Shown: positions 21,115 to 31,039 of the stretch, in pieces
How positions within the stretch are numbered: the stretch's first letter is position 1
How the letters are laid out: each line of letters opens with the position of its first letter
Made by a program: the position numbers and the translations under genes
The notes under the pieces: model-generated
Told to the model about the DNA's origin: nothing
Databases searched by the model: none
The model's input: the letters and a program-made list of their open reading frames with translations, nothing else
NCBI GenBank assembly: GCA_963783095.1
Contig: CAWAMR010000002.1
Span: forward strand, 372,001-436,000
Source of the DNA: CAWAMR01 sp963783095
GTDB lineage: Bacteria; Planctomycetota; Planctomycetia; Gemmatales; Gemmataceae
DNA: 64,000 bases
Reading direction: 5' to 3'

Positions 21115-21195
21115 GAGGTTTTTCAGAGCCTGAATCGTAAGCGAAGATGTCTTCCGGGCGCTAACGCTACCGGCTCTGAGGTTTTTCAGAGCCTG
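21115..21195. repeat. short direct repeat with hairpin
   Basis: GAGGTTTTTCAGAGCCTG occurs at 21115-21132 and 21178-21195, each copy preceded by TGTCTTCCGG-type sequence and followed by a GTTAGCGA- or GTAAGCGA-type octamer. The second copy forms the stem GGCTCTGA/TCAGAGCC with a T-rich loop. The position after the membrane-protein gene suggests a terminator built from a dispersed repeat. Confidence 0.6.
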
Positions 21196-21256
21196 CAGCG
21201 TTAGCGAGGGAGAATTCGGTCTGGTCAATTTCCGGGAATTCAAGAGGGGAATACAG

Positions 21257-22375
21257 ATGAGCGGAGTACGCGTTCTGGTGGGCACCCGCAAGGGCGCGTT
21301 CATCCTGACGTCGGACGGCAAGCGCGAACAGTGGGACGTCAGCGGCCCGCACTTTGGCGGCTGGGAGATCTACCACCTGAAAGGGTCGCCCGTCGATCCG
21401 AATCGGCTCTACGCGTCGCAGTCCAGCGGCTGGTTCGGGCAGATGATCCAGCGCTCCGACGACGGCGGCAAGACCTGGGAGCCGGTGGGCAACAAGTTCG
21501 TCTACGACGGCGTGCCCGGCACGCATCAGTGGTACGACGGCACGCCGCACCCCTGGGAGTTCAAGCGCGTCTGGCATCTCGAACCGTCGCTGACCGATCC
21601 GGATACCGTCTACGCCGGCGTGGAAGACGCCGCCCTGTTCCGCTCGACCGACGGCGGCCAGACCTGGCAGGAACTCTCCGGCCTGCGCGGCCACGGCACC
21701 GGCCCCAACTGGCAGCCCGGCGCCGGCGGCATGTGCCTGCACACGATCCTGCTCGATCCCAGCAATCCCGACCGCATCTTCGTCGCCATCTCCGCCGCGG
21801 GCGCCTTCCGCACCGACGACGGCGGCAAGACCTGGCAGCCGATCAACCGCGGACTGAAGTCGCAATACATTCCCGACCCGACCGCCGAGGTCGGCCACTG
21901 CGTCCACCGCATCGCGATGCACTCCTTCGCGGCCGGACGTGCTGTTCATGCAGAAGCACTGGGACGTCATGCGCAGCGACGACGCCGGCGACTCCTGGCA
22001 CGAGGTCAGCGGCAATCTGCCGACCGATTTCGGCTTCGTCGATCGACGTTCACGCCCACGAGCCGGAAACGATCTACGTCGTGCCGATCAAGAGCGACTC
22101 GGAGCATTATCCGCCCGACGGCAAGCTGCGCGTCTACCGCAGCCGCACGGGCGGCAACGAGTGGGAACCGCTCACCAAGGGCCTGCCGCAAAGCGACTGC
22201 TACGTCAACGTGCTGCGCGACGCGATGGCCGTCGATCTCGCTCGATTCGTGCGGCGTCTATTTCGGCACCACCGGCGGCCAGGTGTACGCGTCGCCCGAT
22301 GCCGGCGACAACTGGACGCCCATCGTCCGCGATCTTCCGGCGGTGTTGTCCGTCGAGGTGCAGACGCTGCCATGA
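21257..22375 (+). CDS. BNR/sialidase-like beta-propeller protein (frameshifted)
   Basis: About 370 residues of BNR repeats with Asp-box-like motifs: RSDDGGKTWEPV, RSTDGGQTWQEL, RTDDGGKTWQPI, RSDDAGDSWHEV and ASPDAGDNWTPI. The conserved start VRVLVGTRKGAFILTSDG and the central GTHQWYDGTPHPWEFKRVWH define the group annotated as exo-alpha-sialidase or WD40/YVTN/BNR-like protein. No signal peptide is visible, so a true secreted sialidase is unlikely. GAGGGG lies eight bases before the ATG. Shifts near 21927, 22045 and 22240 break the frame. Its stop TGA overlaps the ATG of the MoaD-like gene, so the two are translationally coupled and probably act together. Confidence 0.85.
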   Translation: MSGVRVLVGTRKGAFILTSDGKREQWDVSGPHFGGWEIYHLKGSPVDPNRLYASQSSGWFGQMIQRSDDGGKTWEPVGNKFVYDGVPGTHQWYDGTPHPWEFKRVWHLEPSLTDPDTVYAGVEDAALFRSTDGGQTWQELSGLRGHGTGPNWQPGAGGMCLHTILLDPSNPDRIFVAISAAGAFRTDDGGKTWQPINRGLKSQYIPDPTAEVGHCVHRIAMHSFAAGRAVHAEALGRHAQRRRRRLLARGQRQSADRFRLRRSTFTPTSRKRSTSCRSRATRSIIRPTASCASTAAARAATSGNRSPRACRKATATSTCCATRWPSISLDSCGVYFGTTGGQVYASPDAGDNWTPIVRDLPAVLSVEVQTLP

Positions 22376-22669
22376 TCCGCGTGCGTGCTCCCCACTCATC
22401 TGCGGACGCTGGCGCGCGTCGAGGGCGAGGTGACGCTCGAGGTCGAAGGGCCGGTCACGCTGCGCTCGGTGCTCGACGCGCTGGAGGCCCGCTATCCGAT
22501 GCTGTGCGGCACGATCCGCGACCACGTCACCCAACAGCGCCGGCCGTTGTTGCGGTTCTTCGCCTGCGAGGAAGATCTGTCCCACGAATCGCCGGACGCT
22601 CCGCTGCCCGAGGCGGTCGCGACGGGGGCGGAGCCGTTCTGGATCGTCGGCGCGATCGCCGGCGGGTAA
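22372..22669 (+). CDS. MoaD/ThiS-like ubiquitin-fold protein ending in Gly-Gly (one frameshift)
   Basis: The start ATGA overlaps the stop of the BNR gene. Removing one extra base near 22384 gives a 98-residue protein starting MIRVVLPTHLRTLARVEGEV with LRSVLDALEARYPMLCGTIRD and ending VGAIAGG. The fold, length and final Gly-Gly are those of sulfur-carrier proteins (MoaD, ThiS), which are adenylated and thiocarboxylated at the last glycine. No E1-like activating enzyme, moaE or thiG lies within the window. Fixed pairing with a BNR gene is seen in several bacterial groups and its purpose is unknown to me. A 4-base overlap argues for coupled translation. Confidence 0.8.
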
Positions 22670-22697
22670 ATGACATTCTGAAAGCAAGGAGGACCCG

Positions 22698-22856
22698 ATG
22701 AGCGAGTTTCGGTCCTTCCACCGCGAGGTTTTTTCTCACGTGTTGTGTCAGATCCGGCAAACACGGCAAACCACGACTAACTTCGGCTTGCACCGGGATC
22801 TGGCGATCGCTGGACTTCCGCGGGTCTCCGACCCTTTTTTCAGAGAACGTTCTTGA
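22698..22856 (+). CDS. possible small protein behind the MoaD-like gene
   Basis: ATG 22698 follows AAGCAAGGAGG, an excellent ribosome site, 28 bases after the MoaD-like stop. The frame runs 52 codons starting MSEFRSFHREVFSHVLCQIR. The text resembles no family I know and drifts toward low-information residues, so it may be the start of a longer gene lost to a frameshift or deletion. The strong ribosome site is the main support. Confidence 0.35.
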   Translation: MSEFRSFHREVFSHVLCQIRQTRQTTTNFGLHRDLAIAGLPRVSDPFFRERS

Positions 22857-23039
22857 TATTATACACGTATTCACTACAATAGAAAAGGTTGATGGGGTAT
22901 TGGGCTGGGGATGAAAGGGACGCTCCGGCGAACCGGCAGTTGCACCAGTCCGATGCGGCAATTTCCTTGCCTGAGTTGCTCCGCAGTTGCTACACTTCAA
23001 CAACGAAACACTGGTTATTTCACTGGAAAGTTGGAAGTC

Positions 23040-23203
23040 ATGAGCACGTTGGCGTATGCACAGTTCACGGCCGTGCGCGAGGATTCTCACCGGACATTCA
23101 CGAGGCACCTCGGACAGTCGTTGCGCTGTTCCTGGCGGTCATCCTGGGATTAGTCGCCGGAGCGCTTGCATACAAGGCGGATCAAAAAACTCCTGCGAAG
23201 TGA
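23040..23203 (+). CDS. possible small single-pass membrane protein (frameshifted)
   Basis: ATG 23040, with GGAAG upstream, starts MSTLAYAQFTAVREDSHRTF. One base change near 23105 would join it to APRTVVALFLAVILGLVAGA and a short basic tail ending at TGA 23203. The joined product has about 54 residues with an N-terminal cytoplasmic part and one transmembrane helix. Without correction neither frame looks complete. I recognise no family. Confidence 0.35.
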
Positions 23204-23231
23204 CAGCTCTCTGTGGACGGGGGATACTCGC

Positions 23232-24098
23232 ATGTCCGGAACTACGCGATTGGCACTGGGAATTGCCATGATTGGCATTGGTTGGACTGCCTTTGTCTCC
23301 GGTCATTGGCAACAACGGACGGACCAAGCTGACTGGCACTACGAACCCACAAGCGTCGGCGATTCGATCCCGGAACCGATCGACTGATCCGACCCGCCTT
23401 CCGACGACGACGAAGGGATCTATTCATCCCCGGATACAATCATATGCACCGAGGTGCCTGCCGATATTCGCGATAGAGAACGAAGCCGACGGGCGGTACG
23501 CCCCAAAGGCGATCCGGCGCGGAAGTACGGCGTGAACTACGAAGGCGTGTTCAAGGGATGGGCCGGCAAGGACAAACAGCCAATTCCCAAACCGGCTGAG
23601 CCGATGCCGCCGACCATGTGCTGTGCGGTGGAACGGGCTCCGAAACATGCCGATCCTTTTTCCGGTCCGCACCGTACCCACTTCCTCACGGTTTCGCTTT
23701 TCGAGAGTCAGTCCGGTTTCGGCTTTGTGCGCATGATGCTCAGCAAGAATGATCGCGGCATACTGGTCGCGTCGCGGGTCGTCGATCGCGTCGAGCTGGT
23801 CAGCCTGTTGACCGATTCGGAGCCGGCGGTTTATGTCCTCGACGAGATGGCGACGCCGCCCTTGGCCCGTCAAGCAAAACGCCGGCCTCTCGACGAGTTC
23901 GAGCGCCTCGGCCTCGACGCCGTGCGCTGCGGCGAAGAACTGGTTTGGACCCGTGAGGCACCGACGCGGATGTTCGGCGCGATCCGCGCGAAAGCCGATT
24001 GTCTCGACTGCGACACGCACGCCAAGGAGGGTGAGTTGCTCGGTGCGTTTACGTACTATCTCAAGGTGCCCGTCAATCGTCTGCGCAAAACGAGATAG
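23232..24098 (+). CDS. membrane-anchored planctomycete protein interrupted by in-frame TGA
   Basis: ATG 23232 starts MSGTTRLALGIAMIGIGWTA, an N-terminal transmembrane anchor, then HWQQRTDQADWHYEPTSVG. A TGA at 23385-23387 interrupts, and the same frame then stays open for 236 codons to 24098 without a further stop. The downstream part includes PMPPTMCCAVERAPKHADP, VSLLTDSEPAVYVLDEM, RPLDEFERLGLDAVRCGEEL and ADCLDCDTHAKEGELLGAFT. The last element matches a planctomycete group in which CxxCH binds heme; here the histidine position is aspartate (CLDCD), so heme attachment is doubtful. Alternatively the first 51 codons are a separate small gene and the second starts at GTG 23454. A base error producing the TGA is the simplest reading. 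Confidence 0.6.
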
Positions 24099-24121
24099 CT
24101 GCCCGCGGAAGAGGTTAGCCC

Positions 24122-24406
24122 GTGTTTCCCTTCACGACGAAAATGGAAGTCAGCAACGCGCGCAGCAAACCGCAGGTTGTTGCGGTCGAGCCGTGGGGCA
24201 ATGACTACACCCTGTTGGCCGGAGAGCAACTGGAGATTGTGGCATTTGGAGATACCGTATTGCCGTGGTTTCATGTCCGGGAATGCGACGGCACGTCGCA
24301 GGTATATTGCGAAGATACCGCTATATTCATGGTAATGCAAAACGGTATGGAACTCGAATGCGGGCACAACCGCCGGCCGAAAGAACCAACCGAACACTCA
24401 AGATGA
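24122..24406 (+). CDS. hypothetical protein
   Basis: GTG 24122, with GGAAGAGG 11 bases upstream, gives a 94-residue soluble protein. It begins MFPFTTKMEVSNARSKPQVV and contains EPWGNDYTLLAGEQLEIVAFG, a pattern of alternating beta-strands, and a late cysteine (LECGHNRR). I do not recognise a family. Its stop overlaps the next start (ATGA at 24403), so the two are co-translated. It lies 23 bases behind the membrane-anchored protein, which suggests an operon of small planctomycete-specific genes. Confidence 0.55.
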   Translation: MFPFTTKMEVSNARSKPQVVAVEPWGNDYTLLAGEQLEIVAFGDTVLPWFHVRECDGTSQVYCEDTAIFMVMQNGMELECGHNRRPKEPTEHSR

Positions 24407-24582
24407 TGGACATGAAGGTGAAGAAAGCGGATGGCAAGGGGCGTGTCGTCGAGTGCATCTACCGCATGGACAAGGACACGTTGTTATTGGCAACCGCGTT
24501 GCCCGATAAGCCTCGGCCGGGGAAGTTCGAGCCGACCGCAGGTAGCGCTCTTACGAAACTGGTGCGAGAAAAGAAGGACTGA
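24403..24582 (+). CDS. short protein resembling the end of a TIGR03067 domain
   Basis: ATG 24403 overlaps the previous stop. The 59-residue product starts MMDMKVKKADGKGRVVECIY and ends in VREKKD, with MDKDTLLLATALPDKPRPGKFEP in between. The last part resembles the C-terminal half of TIGR03067 domains (beta-barrel, YxxDGDTLxIC then RPxxF), which are common in planctomycetes and of unknown role. It has no signal peptide, so it may be a fragment or an independently maintained half-domain. Confidence 0.45.
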   Translation: MMDMKVKKADGKGRVVECIYRMDKDTLLLATALPDKPRPGKFEPTAGSALTKLVREKKD

Positions 24583-24646
24583 GACGGGGTGATGAGGTGC
24601 GCTGGTTATCGTTGACCATCCTTCGGCGAACGGATAGGCTTCAAGT

Positions 24647-24862
24647 ATGGACTACGCTCATATCATCACCATTGAGCCCGGCAAGCGGAGTGGGCAGCCC
24701 TGCATCCGCGGGATGCGGATCACCGTGCGAGACGTGTTGGAGTACCTCGCAGGCGGGATGACTGTCGATGAGCTTTTTGCCGATTTTCCCGAGCTAACCC
24801 ACGAGGACGTCCGGGCGTGCTTGGCCTACGCTGCCGCCCAACTGCCGGGATCGGCCGCGTGA
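24647..24862 (+). CDS. DUF433 antitoxin-type protein
   Basis: A complete 71-residue DUF433 protein: HIITIEPGKRSGQPCIRGMR, then ITVRDVLEYLAGGMTVDELFADFPEL and EDVRACLAYAA. DUF433 proteins have a winged-helix-like fold and act as antitoxins to PIN-like DUF5615 toxins. The stop TGA overlaps the GTG of the toxin start at 24859, the normal arrangement for the pair, but the toxin is cut short. The antitoxin reading frame itself shows no damage. Confidence 0.88.
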   Translation: MDYAHIITIEPGKRSGQPCIRGMRITVRDVLEYLAGGMTVDELFADFPELTHEDVRACLAYAAAQLPGSAA

Positions 24863-25026
24863 GCCTACTATTTGACCAGAACCTGTCCGACGGTCTCTCG
24901 ACCGATGAAGCAACTGCTTATGCCGGAATAACACCGGAAGAACATTCGATCGGGACTGCCTTTCGTTTTCCACTGGACATCATATGCGATCCAGACCATG
25001 ATTTACCGATCATCGTAGCGAAATAG
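24859..25026 (+). pseudogene. DUF5615 PIN-like toxin, only the first ~9 residues retained
   Basis: GTG 24859 overlaps the DUF433 stop and reads MSLLFDQNLS, the standard beginning of DUF5615 (xxLLFDxNLSPRL). After that the frame continues DGLSTDEATAYAGITPEEHS and further text that does not resemble the family, ending at TAG 25026. DUF5615 toxins have about 110 residues with later acidic positions that are absent here. Replacement of the body by unrelated sequence points to a deletion or recombination and not to a single frameshift. Confidence 0.7.
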
Positions 25027-25085
25027 GTTTTCGACGAACTGAAGTCCCTGCTTCTCTGCGTTGTCCTTTCGATAAGGAAGTCGTC

Positions 25086-28000
25086 ATGAGGCGAGTTGTT
25101 CCAGTCATTTTCTTATTCGCCTTCTGCTATTTCAGCTCCGCTCTGATTGCCGGTGATCCTCCTGCCAAGGAACCCGCAGTCGGCGCGTTGATCGAGCAAT
25201 TGAAGGAGAAAGACTCCGATAGGATTTGTGCCGCTGCCAGAGCACTCGGCCAAATCGCGCCGAAGGAAGGAACGATATCCGCGCTCAAGGAGCTGCTGGG
25301 TCACCGCGAAGGCCGTGTTCGCTGGACCGCTGCTGAGGCACTGTGGAAACTGGAGCATAACGCTGCCGCTTTGGAGCCGGTCTACACGGAATTGCTCCTT
25401 GCATCGGATGCGGAAGTGCGTGCCGCGTCGGCATGGCGTCTGGGGCGATTGCGCGACCCCGCTCGCTCCACCGTGCTGGTGCTGGCCGGGGCATTGCGCG
25501 ACGAGAGCCTTGAGGTCCGCGTTCAGGCCGGACAGGCGCTTGCCAACCTGGGAGCGGACGCCAAAGCGGCCTTACCGGCGCTGTTGCGGCGCTTGGCGAT
25601 CAAAAGCTCGATGAGTCTGGGCATGGCAAAGGATGGGAAAGTGTTCGAGGATCGCCGGCTCTGCCGGCACTCGTTGAATTGGCCAACGAGTCAATTCCGT
25701 TATTGATCGAGACTTTCCGAACAAGAACTGAAAAGTCCCAACTCGATGAGCGTTCGGGGCCGGTCGACTCGGAGGTCGCGTCGCGGGTAGCGCACGCCTT
25801 TCCAGCATTTGGCGTGCAAGCAGTGGCACCTCTATTGCAAGCCCTGGAATCGAAGGATGCAGAAATATGCAAGTTCGCTGCCGTTGCCTTGCGTGAAATT
25901 GCCAAAGTTCGTGGCCTTCCGGAAACTGCCGTCGAAAAGCTGGAAAAGTGTATGAATGACTCCGACAAAAGAGTTCGCGCGGAAGCCGCCAGCGCGGTGT
26001 CATGGGTTCGCCCTTCGAGTTCGAAGGCTGTCGAGTTGCTGGTTCAAGCGCGGGAGGATGGGCTGAGTTCCAGCAAACTGCTCGATGACTTGAAGCGGAT
26101 GAGTCCACAGAACGAAGCCGCTCTCAAGCTGTTGTTGAATATGCTGAAGGACGAAGACGCTAAGACCGCTCAAGAGGCCCGTTCCACTCTTGCCGACTTG
26201 GAGTTGTCTTCCGAACCGGTGCTCGAAGTGTGGACCAAGGCGTTGTCGCATGGCGATGCGGAAGTGCGTTCGACGGCGATTTCGGCGTTGCAGAAATTGG
26301 GAGGCAGAGCGCACCCGGCAAAGGCGGCGCTTTACGAACACTTGAAGAAAGAAACCGACGACAGTTTTAGGGCAAGCATTCTCGACGCCCTGAGCGCCAT
26401 CGATCCCGATGACGCTTCGCTAATCCCCTATTGGATCCGGTGCCTGGATGCTCGCGACTCGTGGACACGAACGCGCACCGCCAGATCGCTCGAATCTCTT
26501 GGCCCAAAAGCTAAAGACGCCATTCCCAAGATCGAGGCGCTCTTGTTGAACCCAAGGGCGGAAAACAAAGACAGAAGATGGGACAGTGTTGATGCGCTGG
26601 ATTTCGCGACTGCAATCGTTCGCATTGCGCCCGGTTCAGCCAAATCAGCCGACACCCTGCTCAAGGCTCTTCGGAATCCAGACATTCGGAACCAGCACGG
26701 CGCAAAGAATGATTGGTATATGCGCGACGTTTTGGAGGATGGGCTCCAAGCCAACTTGCCGGCAGCGATTCCCTTGCTTTGCGAAGCGCTCAAGGATAAG
26801 GATGTCGAGGTCCGCAAGAGCACGCCCTGGTTCTCGTGCGAGCAGGTTTGGAAATCGAAACGGCTCTGCCCATCCTGTTCGACAAATCGTGGAGCGAAAC
26901 GGACGCCAACCATGAGCAATCGCATTTTCAAGGTCGCGTTATCCAGTTGCACATACGCCGCCAACCGTCGACGGCACCGGCAGCGGCGGCAGTCTGTTGC
27001 AAGGCTTGGCAGGCAGGCGATCAGAATGTCCGCGGCATCCTGGAGTCCTGGTTGCTCGACCTCCAGCCCGAGTCTCTGCCGCATTTGCTCGATCAGTTAC
27101 ACCAAGCGAAAACCAGACAAGCCAAACGTGATCTCGCGCACTTGCTGGCACGGTTCGAAGGGCAAGGAAAGTTGATATTGCCAATCCTGCGTGAGGAACT
27201 GCGTGGACTCCAACCCGAAGATCAATATACGGCAGCGAAGTCGCTGATGTTACTTGGCCCTGATGCCGCGGATGCGGTTCCCGATCTGGTCCGTTTGCTG
27301 AATGATCGTGAGCCGGGAATACGAGTGATCGCGGCCGAGGTTCTCGGCAGCATCGGCCGCGCCGCCCGGCCAGCGGTGCCAAAACTCAAGGAGATGTTAA
27401 ACGAAGTCAAGCTGGAGATGCGCCTTCGCGCTGCCCCCTCAGCGGTGCCAAAACTCGCGGAGATGCTAAAGGAAGACAAGCTGGAGATGCGCCTTGTTGT
27501 GGTCGCCGATGCCTTGAGTCGAATTGACACGGATGTGAGCGAAGCACTCGCCGCGCTCCGCGACACGCTGGTCAGCCAAAAGCTTAATGAACCTTTCATT
27601 GGCATCGCGATCGAACTTCCCGATCGGAAGTATGTTGACACGGATCCAATTCTGGAGAGCATAGCGCGCTTCGGAGAAAAAGCAGCACCGCTCCTCGCGG
27701 AACTTCTGGACAACATCGATTTCGATGATTGGTCAGGAGGTAACGTGTCAGCCCAATGCGGATCCCATTTGCGTATCAAGGCGGCTCAAATGTTGGCGAG
27801 ACTCGGCCCCGAAGCAAAAAGTGCCGTTCCAGCCCTGGTGCGGGCACTAAAGGATAAAGACCCGTTCGTTCGCGATGCAGCCGCCAGACGCGCTGGACGC
27901 ATCGGCAGCGCGGCAAGAGAGGCTGCCCCCGAATTTATCGCATTGCTCGAAACGAAAAACCGCTTCGCCTCCGGTGGTGGAGCGTGGTCCGGTTCGCGAA

Positions 28001-29053
28001 CCGATGGCTTCTCCAAGGCTGCGAGCCGTTTTGAATATGGATCGCCCTATGATTTTCGCAGCGCTGGCCGTGCCGCTCTTCTATCCAGGCTGACTGGTTT
28101 CGGCTATAGTTATCGCACCTACAATCCGTTTGCGAGTATTCGCCCCGAACATCCTTACGATCCCATCATCGTGCTGAGCCGAATCGACGCCGAAGCGTGC
28201 ACGGCTCTGCCAATCTTGAGCGAAATGGCGAAGGATCCCAATCACCCGGGCCGGCTATCCGCTGCCCTTGGGATATGGAGAAGCGGACGGGATTGCCCCG
28301 ACCTCATTCCTGCTTTCGAGGCAGCCTCTGAGGCAAACGCCAATTCTGGGGGGTCGCTTACGCCCGAAATTCGCGAGTGCCTGGCCGAACTCAATACCCA
28401 ACTCAAGCCGACGGTCCGAGTCATGGCCACCTGGTTGAAACTGAGGCAATCGTCATCCACGGAAGAGGATCAACTCGCCGTTATTGAGGCGCTTGGGCTT
28501 CAGGGACTGGACGCGCAAGACTCGGTAGACTTGATTCGGCCCATGCTCCAGGGCGATCGATGGGACGCCAAAAGAAGAGTGGCCGCTGCGCTCGCCCTGT
28601 TCCGCATGGGCGGCGACAAGGCTCTGGTGTTTCCAGTGCTGCGTGAGTTGTTGCTTGGGTCCGAGGAGCGCTCTTTCGTTTTACTCCCCGACTGACATGT
28701 CGAAAACTGCGCGGGTGCGTGCTGCCGGAGCACTCGGAGTGCTTGCCGAGAGCGGCGACAAGCGGGCCGAAGCGTTGCTCGTCGAAACGGCAAAGGGGGA
28801 TGAGAACCCGTTCGTCCGTGTGGCCGCTCTTGAGGCTCTGGCGAAGCAAAAGCAATCGAATAAGGCTGCTATGAGGAGCTTGTGTTCGATGCTTCGTCAT
28901 CCCGATGCCGAAGTACGACTCAAGGCCGTGTCAGCGTGCGGGCGCTTGGGCGTACAAGCCAGATCGGGGCTGAATGCACTCAGAACAGCAACTGAGGATC
29001 CGCAACTTGCGGTTCGGCAAGCTGCGAGACAGGCTCTGAAAACCTTGGATTGA
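25086..29053 (+). CDS. secreted HEAT-repeat protein, ~1320 residues (frameshifted)
   Basis: ATG 25086 gives the signal peptide MRRVVPVIFLFAFCYFSSAL ending near AGDPP. Almost the whole remainder is HEAT/PBS-lyase-like repeats, such as RICAAARALGQIAPKEG, VRWTAAEALWKLEHNA, VRVQAGQALANLGADAKAAL, IRVIAAEVLGSIGRAARPAV, VRDAAARRAGRIGSAAREAA and VRVAALEALAKQKQSNKAAM. This forms a long superhelical scaffold for protein binding outside the cytoplasm. Frames switch near 25665, 26830 and 28690; all three segments are in the same order and end ARQALKTLD. A 69-bp tandem duplication sits at 27371-27500. An N-terminal signal with HEAT arrays is common in planctomycetes; partners are unknown. It follows the DUF433 locus but is not obviously part of it. 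Confidence 0.88.
27371..27500. repeat. 69-bp tandem duplication inside the HEAT gene
   Basis: CAGCGGTGCCAAAACTC begins at 27371 and again at 27440. The two copies encode AVPKLKEMLNEVKLEMRL and AVPKLAEMLKEDKLEMRL, a 23-residue unit shorter than a full HEAT repeat. High DNA identity suggests a recent duplication. Confidence 0.75.
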
Positions 29054-29336
29054 CGACTCCGATCCTGACAGCAAGCATTGAGCAAGCTGCGCGTTACTCA
29101 GGATCGGAGCAATAACCCAGGGAACTCCGAATCGTTCACTGACGGGTGAAATGGTCATCGAGCCTGCGCGATGCTTACCGCTGCAAATTTTTGCTTGCTT
29201 TCTAATGCCTGTCGGGTTAGCATTTCTTTAGATAAGAAAGTCACCCCACCTGGGATGATGACCAACCCCGCCTATAGCCTACCCTCCCTCCTACTCTGCC
29301 GGTAAGCCTTTTCGCAGGTCGATTGGAGACCGTTTC

Positions 29337-29643
29337 ATGGAACAAAAGTATGATGGGAACCCTCGTGCCGAGTTGGTTCTGAAGGGTCGACGAGTAACCC
29401 GATCCAATGTCACAAACGATTGGGGCTTGATGTTGCGCTGGGTCGTTTTCCGCGACGGCAAAGAAGTTGCTGTCGCACCTGCCCGCGCTGAGACTTCCTT
29501 CGAGCATCCCGAAACCGATACCAGGACAATATGAAATCGTCCTGCAATCGTGGAAATACGTCGATTATAAAAAGACTCCCACCGGCGAGTTCATTAACAG
29601 CAAGTTTGTCGAGATTTCCAATAAGGTGGCTTATCGAATTTGA
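29337..29643 (+). CDS. hypothetical protein preceding DUF1501 (one frameshift)
   Basis: ATG 29337 starts MEQKYDGNPRAELVLKGRRV. Removing one extra g near 29512 joins it to IPGQYEIVLQSWKYVDYKKT and a tail ending KVAYRI at TGA 29641-29643. The corrected product is a soluble protein of about 101 residues rich in beta-strands, possibly a small beta-sandwich. Small proteins of this type precede DUF1501 genes in planctomycetes, and here only 12 bases separate them, so they form one transcript. No function is known. The 283 bases before it (29054-29336) hold no recognisable gene. Confidence 0.6.
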
Positions 29644-29655
29644 GGACCAACTCGC

Positions 29656-31039
29656 ATGTTGAATATCGGAAATGAGAAAGTTCCACTGTGTGATGGGTTG
29701 AGCCGGCGGAGCTTTCTCAAACTCGGCTCGGCAGGACTGGCGGGGATGTCATTGCCGAACCTTCTAAAGTTCGAAGCCTCCGGTGCGGCCAAACGTCGTA
29801 CCGACTCGATCCGCAACTGCATCACGATCTTCCTGGTCGGCTCGCCCGGCCAGCTCGATACCTGGGACATGAAGCCCGACGCCCCGGCGGAAGTGCGCGG
29901 CAAGTTCAAGCCGATCACAGACCAACGTCACCGGCATCCAGATCTGCGAGCATTTTCCGCTCATGGCCCGGATGATGGACAAGGTCGCGCTGATCCGCAG
30001 CCTGCACCACAACACCGGCGCCACCCACGAGAACGGCCAGCGCTGGATGATGACCGGGCCACGATTTCAACGCCGACAGCATCAAGCCGCACATCGGCAG
30101 CGTGATCTCGCGCGTGTTCGGGCCCACGGGGCGACCTGCCCGCCAACGTCATCCTGCCCGGGCCGATCGGCAACACCGGGGCCGGCCCGCTTGCACGGCC
30201 AGACCGCCGGGTATCTCGGCAGCGCCCACGAGCCGTTCTTCCTGAACGCCGACCCCGCCCGGCCCGATTTCAAGGTCGCCGATCTGGAAGTGCCCGCCGG
30301 CGAATCGGCAACCCGGCTCGATGCCCGCAAGCGGCTCCTGGAGCAAGCTCGATGAACTGCAGCGCCGCACCGAGACGCGACAGCACGCAGATGCACGACA
30401 CCTCCTACGAGCGGGCCTTCCGGCTGCTCACCTCGCCAGAGGCCAAGGAGGCGTTCGACCTCGGCGCGGAAGCCGACAAGCTCCGCGATCGCTATGGCCG
30501 CAACACGTTCGGCCAGAGCTGCCTGATGGCCCGCCGGCTGATCGAAGCGGGCGTGCGCTACGTGACCGTCAACCACTTCGACACCGTGTTCAGCCTGTCG
30601 TGCTGGGACATGCACGCCGACGGCGGCGGCCTGAACAACACCTACCTCGATTACGAACGGCACCTCTGCCCGCAGTTCGACTGGGCCTTCACCGCCCTGC
30701 ATCGAAGATCTTGAACAGCGCGGCCTGCTGCAAGAAACGGTCGTGGCCGTGCTGAGCGAGTTCGGCCGAACGCCGCGCGTCAACGGCCGAGGCGGACGCG
30801 ACCACTACCCGACTGCCTGGACCAATTTCCTGTGCGGCGGCAACATCCGCGGCGGCCAGGTGATCGGCTCGACCGACAAGATCGGCTCGCGCCCCAACGA
30901 CTTCCCGGTCGAACCGCCGCAGGTGCTCGCCTCGATCTACCACGGCATGGGCATCGATCTCGACACCACCATGATGCCCGGCCCCGGCGACCGGCCCGTC
31001 CGACTGGTCGAAGCCGAGCCGATTCCTTTGCTTTTTTAA
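29656..31039 (+). CDS. DUF1501 family protein (frameshifted)
   Basis: About 455 residues after correction. The N-terminus GLSRRSFLKLGSAGLAGMSL is a twin-arginine export signal. Family blocks are CITIFLVGSPGQLDTWDMKP, ICEHFPLMARMMDKVALIRS, the HENGQRWMMTG region, FGQSCLMARRLIEAGVRYVT, VLSEFGRTPRVNGRGGRDHY and the late GGQVIGSTDKIGSRP. About seven single-base shifts between 29920 and 30710 break the frame, while both ends are clean. This stretch is visibly GC-richer than its flanks. The stop codon itself is the outer edge of a palindrome that carries the E1 element. It probably belongs with the two following secreted proteins as one functional set. Confidence 0.88.

Noticed and set aside
23385..23387. 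TGA read as selenocysteine
   Set aside because: No SECIS-like hairpin was seen directly after the codon and no sel gene is in the window; nearby errors make a base mistake simpler.
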